Shown here piece by piece: positions 35,341-38,656 of a DNA stretch of 38,656 nucleotides. The stretch comes from an uncultured Lachnospiraceae bacterium (GTDB taxonomy: Bacteria; Bacillota; Clostridia; Lachnospirales; Lachnospiraceae), in assembly GCA_947167135.1 (NCBI GenBank), contig CAMVGV010000024.1, positions 1-38,656 on the forward strand, in the 5' to 3' direction. The notes beneath the pieces were generated by a model, which was not told where the DNA came from, did not search any database, and saw nothing but the letters and a program-made list of their open reading frames with translations. Every line of letters starts with the position of its first letter. Position 1 is the stretch's first letter. A program made the position numbers and the translations under genes.

Positions 35341-36096
35341 ATGCCGGATCGGTTCTCAAGAACAAAATTATTATACGGAGCGGAAGTTATGGAAAAGCTT
35401 GCATCCTCCCGCGTTGCCGTTTTCGGAATAGGCGGAGTGGGCGGATATGTGGTCGAAGCTCTTGCAAGAAGCGGTATCGGGGCTCTGGATCTTATTGATA
35501 ATGACCGGATCTGCCTTTCCAATATAAACCGCCAGATCATAGCTGCCGAAAGCACCTTGGGTAAATATAAGGTTGACGTCGCCGGAGAAAGGATTCTTGA
35601 TATCAATCCGGGGTGCAGGGTAAAAACTTACAAAACCTTCTTTCTTCCCGAAACACAGGATGAATTTAACTTTCGTGAATATAACTATGTGGTTGACGCA
35701 ATCGACACCGTAACCGGAAAGCTTGCTATCATAGAAAAGGCAAAAAAAGCCGGCATACCCGTCATATCCTCCATGGGTGCCGGAAACAAGGTAAATGCTG
35801 CCCTGTTCGAGGTTGCGGATATATATGACACCTCTGTCTGCCCTCTTGCGAAGGTAATGCGGCGCGAATGCAAAAAAAGAGGTATAGATTCATTAAAGGT
35901 TGTTTATTCAAAGGAAAAGCCCCTCCGGCCTTCGGGAGACAGCTCCACAGACTGCGGGCAGCATAGCGACTGTCCTCCCGGGACAGACCGCCATGCCGCG
36001 GGACGCAGAGCTATCCCGGGATCAACAGCATTTGCTCCTTCCGTTGCAGGACTGATAATAGCAGGAGAAGTAGTCAATGATCTTGCCGAATGGTGA
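35341..36096 (+). CDS. tcdA: tRNA threonylcarbamoyladenosine dehydratase (ThiF/MoeB-like)
   Basis: E1-like adenylating enzyme of 251 residues, matching TcdA/CsdL, which cyclises t6A37 in tRNAs to ct6A. It starts DRFSRTKLLYGAEVMEKL, then the nucleotide loop VAVFGIGGVGGYVVEAL, DLIDNDRICLSNINRQI and the arginine/lysine-rich region. Later are YVVDAIDTVTGKLAIIEKA and VISSMGAGNK, and the C-terminus STAFAPSVAGLIIAG is typical. A cysteine- and proline-rich stretch (SSTDCGQHSDCPPGTD) replaces the shorter loop of relatives. It is divergent from malic enzyme and lies just before a low-gene-density region. Confidence 0.92.
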   Translation: MPDRFSRTKLLYGAEVMEKLASSRVAVFGIGGVGGYVVEALARSGIGALDLIDNDRICLSNINRQIIAAESTLGKYKVDVAGERILDINPGCRVKTYKTFFLPETQDEFNFREYNYVVDAIDTVTGKLAIIEKAKKAGIPVISSMGAGNKVNAALFEVADIYDTSVCPLAKVMRRECKKRGIDSLKVVYSKEKPLRPSGDSSTDCGQHSDCPPGTDRHAAGRRAIPGSTAFAPSVAGLIIAGEVVNDLAEW

Positions 36097-36175
36097 AGCA
36101 TTAACCCGTACCCTCGAGGCCTGCCCGCTTATCGGGGTTGCGCACTCATAGCAGATCTGTTTTTTATATTATTAC

Positions 36176-36204
36176 TTGACTTTACCGTATATGGTAATTA
36201 TAAA
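36176..36204 (+). promoter_or_regulatory. strong promoter with a palindrome in its spacer
   Basis: TTGACT (36176-36181), exactly 17 bases, then TATAAA (36199-36204). The spacer holds TTACC-GTATAT-GGTAA (36182-36197), a near-perfect inverted repeat placed where a repressor would block the polymerase. No regulator gene is next to it. Transcription would start near 36211, about 350 bases before the lipoprotein. Confidence 0.7.
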
Positions 36205-36558
36205 ATTAAAGTAACTATTTAGAACCGTCACTTGTGGTTCTGCAAATTTATATAAATGATTCGGACGCCAAAAGTACTGAATCACTGTTTTGCCGCTAAT
36301 TTATACTCAGTAACGTAAATTACTGCCAGTATCAAAACGGTATAACGAGCAAACGCAGTTAATTGCGTTTGCGAGTATACTACGTGAATTGCTACATGCT
36401 CGTGTTGTTTGACGGTGCACGATGTCCAATGGACATCGGTTTTGCTCCGACCGGAGCGAAGCGGAGAAGCAAAGTCAAATGGCTTTTTGAACAAGTTCAA
36501 ACGCGAAATCGCGATTATCGTATGGAATTATGGCTTTTAAATATAGGAGGACAATGAA
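36205..36558 (+). other. long structured leader before the acidic lipoprotein
   Basis: No gene is visible here. It holds AGAACC...GGTTCT (36221-36241); a long hairpin GTATA...GCAAACGCA-GTTAAT-TGCGTTTGC...TATAC (36340-36380) with 5 plus 9 paired bases; and the palindromic repeat 36420-36466. It ends with AGGAGG (36545-36550). An ATGAAATGA start-stop overlaps the real ATG at 36559. I see no known riboswitch class. A short minus-strand open frame (36282-36500) runs through the hairpins and is rejected. Confidence 0.5.
36420..36466 (+). repeat. palindromic repeat, copy A
   Basis: Starts with hairpin CGATGTCC-AAT-GGACATCG, then GCTCCGACCGGAGC (a second inverted repeat) and ends GAAGCGGAG. It is the same length (47) as copy B at 37736-37782. 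Their first hairpins differ by a compensated pair: T-A here, C-G there. Confidence 0.7.
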
Positions 36559-37452
36559 ATGAGGAAAATGTTCCGAGGTATAATAGCTGGAATGCTTGCG
36601 GTATTGCTCTGTGCGGGTATTTTGACAGGCTGTGGCAAGAAAGCTGAACCTGTGGCCTCCACAGCAGAGAAAACAGAGCCCAAAAATGCTGTTCCGGAGA
36701 AAACGGAACCCGAAGATTCCTTACCGGAGGATACGGAAGAATATTACGACGATGAGGAATTTGAAGAATATGAAGACTATGAAGACTTTGAAAACTATGA
36801 AGACCTTGAAGAAGAACCTGAGGAAATAACGGAGGAGCATTCCCGGCCCGATGCGAATGCGGCTGGTTCCAAAAACCTGAGCAATGAAGAAATAGTAGAA
36901 TTGGCAAAAAAACACAGTGGTGCTCCGGTTGCCGAGCTTGACCAGGTGATGGATAACGGGAATCTGTATATTCATTTATATGAGGACATGGAAGATCATA
37001 CAGCTACTATCGACTGGTATGAGATAGATCCTAAGACCCTTAAGGGCACAAATTTCATGGGTGAGGAAGTAGATCTTTCGGATGGTGCTTCTTCGGCAGC
37101 AGCTCCTTCCGACAGCGAGGGTGACGCGGGAGAAGGTGTCGCTATTGCGGACGGCGAATATGTTACTGATGAAGAATATGAAGGAGAGCTTTCCGCCGAC
37201 GGAAAAACCTTGACGATCACAACAGCTCTCTCAGAATTCGTTAACAGCCCGTCGCCGTCCTATCCGAAGCAGACATATGTCATCACGGTAGCTGATTCGT
37301 GCAAATGTGTCGAGGTGCAGGAAGAAACAAAGGTGAGTTCATTCTTTGACAAAATGGATCTTATCAATGATTTTCTAAAAGGAAAGAGCGGACTTCCGAT
37401 CACCCTGAAATTTAAGAATAATGAACTTATTGAGATCTTGTTCACTTCGTAA
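36559..37452 (+). CDS. exported lipoprotein with acidic repeat
   Basis: 297 residues with a lipoprotein signal peptide: RKMFRG, hydrophobic core, lipobox LTGC (residues 23-26). Next is a spacer with repeated EKTEP, then a very acidic run (about 55-90) built on repeated (D/E)-Y-E-D and N-Y-E-D units. A mixed domain follows containing NGNLYIHLYEDMEDHTATID, then a second low-complexity stretch (170-185), and a C-terminal beta-rich part. I recognise no family. AGGAGG sits eight bases before ATG 36559. It is monocistronic behind a strong operator-like promoter, and a 22-base hairpin without T run lies downstream. Confidence 0.78.
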   Translation: MRKMFRGIIAGMLAVLLCAGILTGCGKKAEPVASTAEKTEPKNAVPEKTEPEDSLPEDTEEYYDDEEFEEYEDYEDFENYEDLEEEPEEITEEHSRPDANAAGSKNLSNEEIVELAKKHSGAPVAELDQVMDNGNLYIHLYEDMEDHTATIDWYEIDPKTLKGTNFMGEEVDLSDGASSAAAPSDSEGDAGEGVAIADGEYVTDEEYEGELSADGKTLTITTALSEFVNSPSPSYPKQTYVITVADSCKCVEVQEETKVSSFFDKMDLINDFLKGKSGLPITLKFKNNELIEILFTS

Positions 37453-37508
37453 AGCTTTATTAAGCCGGCAGACTGACACGTTTATTTCAAAACTGACTGT
37501 ACTTTCAA

Positions 37509-37530
37509 GGATAGGGTTCTATCCCTATCC
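37509..37530. other. perfect 8-bp hairpin
   Basis: GGATAGGG-TTCTAT-CCCTATCC. It lies 57 bases after the lipoprotein stop and 16 bases beyond the tRNA remnant's 3' end. There is no T run on either strand, so it is only a weak terminator candidate. Confidence 0.5.
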
Positions 37531-37545
37531 ATTCTCATTTCAAGC

Positions 37546-37615
37546 GTCCAGGAAGACCAAACCTCCGACCTACCGCTTAGGAGGCGGTCGCTCTATCCTA
37601 CTGAGCTACGTAGAC
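37546..37615 (-). pseudogene. tRNA-Arg(CCT) remnant
   Basis: On the minus strand: acceptor 5' strand GTCTACG, D arm GCTCAGTAGGATAGAGC, and anticodon arm ACCGC-CTCCTAA-GCGGT with anticodon CCT, all tRNA-like. The 3' part is damaged: the T arm pairs only as GGAGG/CTTCC around a six-base loop TTTGGT that lacks the TTCRA consensus. The 3' acceptor strand is two bases short (TGGAC pairs with GTCTA only). There is no encoded CCA, and the total is 70 bases against about 73-77 expected. It is probably non-functional, though a functional odd tRNA is not excluded. Confidence 0.6.
37554..37583. repeat. direct repeat of tRNA-Arg 3' half, copy 1 (att-like)
   Basis: A 30-base segment from AGACCAAACCTCCG to GCTTAGGAG, covering anticodon loop to T arm of the tRNA remnant. 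It is identical at 29 of 30 positions to 37781-37810. Confidence 0.7.
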
Positions 37616-37735
37616 ATATATCTAAATATTAACTTGTATCCTTAATTTATTTCCCTCATCAGCCAGACCTGCTATCTGACAGCTTCTCCCAGAGCGCAAA
37701 GCCTTCATGTTATCAAGCGTACACGAGAGGGCGCT

Positions 37736-37782
37736 CGACGTCCGGGGGACGTCGGCTCAGCGCCGACCGGAGCGGAGCGGAG
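37736..37782 (+). repeat. palindromic repeat, copy B
   Basis: Starts with hairpin CGACGTCC-GGG-GGACGTCG and ends CCGACCGGAGCGGAGCGGAG. It is 47 bases, the same as copy A, and its last two bases overlap the second tRNA-half repeat. Confidence 0.7.
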
Positions 37783-37810
37783 ACCGAACCTCCGACCTAC
37801 CGCTTAGGAG
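37781..37810. repeat. direct repeat of tRNA-Arg 3' half, copy 2 (att-like)
   Basis: AGACCGAACCTCCG to GCTTAGGAG, the same 30 bases as copy 1 with one change (G for A), so its T loop reads TTCGG. The 5' half of a tRNA is missing. It lies between the tRNA remnant and the integrase fragment, as expected for an integration-site duplication. Confidence 0.7.
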
Positions 37811-38041
37811 CGGGTATAGGTCTTGTAGCTTTTCTATGCTTTCATGTGCGTTCAAAAGCCCGTTTTTCCGTTAGAAATCATTCGTGTGCATTAGCCATAT
37901 CTTAGAAATTGCTAAGAATGGCGTCGCTGACAAATATACCATTCTTTTTTGGCGTTATGTAGAGGGATTTTTCCAGATAAAAGAAAAGCGGCTCTACATT
38001 TTCTGCAAAACCGCTCTCTGTCCTCGTATGTTGGTCTGTTT
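37811..38041. other. non-coding stretch before the integrase fragment
   Basis: No gene is visible. On the minus strand AGCGG (38015-38011) and CCGCT (37991-37987) enclose a 19-base loop and are followed by TTTCTTTT, a possible long-loop terminator for the integrase fragment. Confidence 0.4.
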
Positions 38042-38593
38042 TTATTTGCCCATGGCTGTCATCAGCTGCTTCAGAAGATCCGCCGTTTCCGGGTTTGTCA
38101 GGAGCTTCGCCAGCGCTGCGAGATCCGAAGGCTGTTTTTCTGCATCCTGTGTATCATCTGACACCTCACTGCCTTCGAAATTCCGGTTGCTGTAAAACTC
38201 TTCTTCAAACAGCTGCGCATTCATCCGGCGGTCATCATCCAGGATGTGAGAGTACACATCCGTGACCATGGATGTCTGGCTGTGACCGGAGTCTCCCTGC
38301 ACGGCCTTTACATCGCCGCCGTTCAACTTCAGCTTATACGTGATACTGGAGTGCCGGAGACTGTGAAAAACAACATCCGGAAGATCATGCTTCCTGATCA
38401 GTTTCTTAAGGTCTGACTCGATCGTGGATGCCTCAACCGGGAAGACGTAAAACACATCCTTATTATCCAGGACTTCCAGCCTTTCTCCTGGAGTCGCTTT
38501 CGGCGATTCATCACGTATAACCCCAAATGTATACGGAGATTTTATAGTCCGAGCTGTTTTGCGGGTCGATACTCTAATGTGGCATCTCTTCAT
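38042..38593 (-). CDS. tyrosine-recombinase (integrase) C-terminal fragment
   Basis: 183 residues. Only the second part of the catalytic domain is present: box II HSLRHSS with ITYKLKLNGGDVKAVQGDSGHSQ, and the nucleophile tyrosine in VTDVYSHI. The arm-binding and core-binding domains and the first catalytic arginine are missing. Whole relatives, as recalled, are around 400 residues and end similarly (LLTNPETADLLKQL). AGGAGG (38608-38603) sits nine bases before ATG 38593, and a stop codon lies in frame upstream, so this is not simply the edge of a longer frame. It is probably a relic left by an integrative element, next to att-like repeats; activity is unlikely. Confidence 0.75.
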   Translation of the reverse strand: MKRCHIRVSTRKTARTIKSPYTFGVIRDESPKATPGERLEVLDNKDVFYVFPVEASTIESDLKKLIRKHDLPDVVFHSLRHSSITYKLKLNGGDVKAVQGDSGHSQTSMVTDVYSHILDDDRRMNAQLFEEEFYSNRNFEGSEVSDDTQDAEKQPSDLAALAKLLTNPETADLLKQLMTAMGK

Positions 38594-38625
38594 AATCTTT
38601 TACCTCCTTTTAATAACTCGTGTAC

Positions 38626-38644
38626 CCGGGGCAGAAAGCCCCGG
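38626..38644. other. GC-rich hairpin upstream of the integrase fragment
   Basis: CCGGGGC-AGAAA-GCCCCGG, a perfect 7-bp stem, 33 bases before the integrase ATG on the minus strand. No T run follows in that direction. It may end an upstream gene that lies outside the window. Confidence 0.45.
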
Positions 38645-38656
38645 AAACACTGTGTT

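Noticed and set aside
36282-36500. Minus-strand open frame of 72 codons
   Set aside because: It spans the long hairpin and the palindromic repeat, has no ribosome-binding site and no protein-like features.
37620-37735. Short minus-strand open frame of about 28 codons just upstream of the tRNA remnant
   Set aside because: Too short, no ribosome-binding site and no recognisable motif.

Overview
The window looks like chromosomal DNA from an anaerobic Bacillota bacterium, most likely Clostridia/Lachnospiraceae. This is inferred from gene content: FabK-type enoyl reductase, ECF vitamin transporters, YfhO, a YdjI-like SPFH protein with zinc ribbons, a UDPGP-family uridylyltransferase, an FeFe-hydrogenase-like sensor kinase, a Lachnospiraceae-style integrase tail, and strong AGGAGG ribosome-binding sites. 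No rRNA gene body lies inside the window, but the left edge carries what looks like an rRNA-operon promoter and leader firing leftwards. Most genes are on the minus strand.

Layout, left to right. 1-236: rrn-type leader and promoter. 237-659: decayed core-2/I-branching-type glycosyltransferase. 716-4794: heterodimeric ABC exporter whose first subunit has lost its N-terminus, plus a TetR regulator with matching operator-like palindromes at both promoters. 4821-10957: tatD-rsmA-chemoreceptor-yfhO run. 11050-11556: lone plus-strand ECF S component. 11593-14163: UDP-sugar pyrophosphorylase and SPFH/zinc-ribbon protein. 14259-17587: HAD phosphatase, lipoprotein, folate ECF component (FolT) and FolC. 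17722-19054: diguanylate cyclase and a 56-residue zinc-ribbon protein. 19130-26344: type II fatty-acid operon acpP-accD-accA-fabH-fabK-fabG-fabF-fabZ-marR, with a consensus promoter, operator-like repeats on the start site, and no fabD, accB or accC. 26351-32785: three-gene sensory operon. 32929-36096: PDZ protein, Smr protein, malic enzyme and, on the plus strand, TcdA. 36176-37452: strong promoter with an internal palindrome, a structured 350-base leader and an acidic lipoprotein. 37453-38656: tRNA-Arg(CCT) remnant, a direct repeat of its 3' half, palindromic repeats and an integrase C-terminal fragment.

The best candidate for an undescribed system is 26351-32683. A soluble protein combines two ferredoxin clusters, an FeFe-hydrogenase-like H-cluster domain lacking the proton-relay cysteine, a further Fe-S motif, a histidine kinase, a receiver and an HPt domain. 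It is followed at once by a two-TM chemoreceptor-like protein with an unrecognised extracytoplasmic domain and an overlapping lipoprotein that resembles a beta-propeller. This suggests a redox- or H2-responsive phosphorelay coupled to a membrane sensor, next to the fatty-acid operon and with no visible terminator between them.

A second theme is intergenic repeats: a 44-47 base palindromic element in three gap-free copies, two of which show a compensated base-pair change, and a separate family with the core AGCGAAGGATCTT. One copy of the first family and tandem units of the second fill the fabK-fabG gap, where fabD often sits in related clusters.
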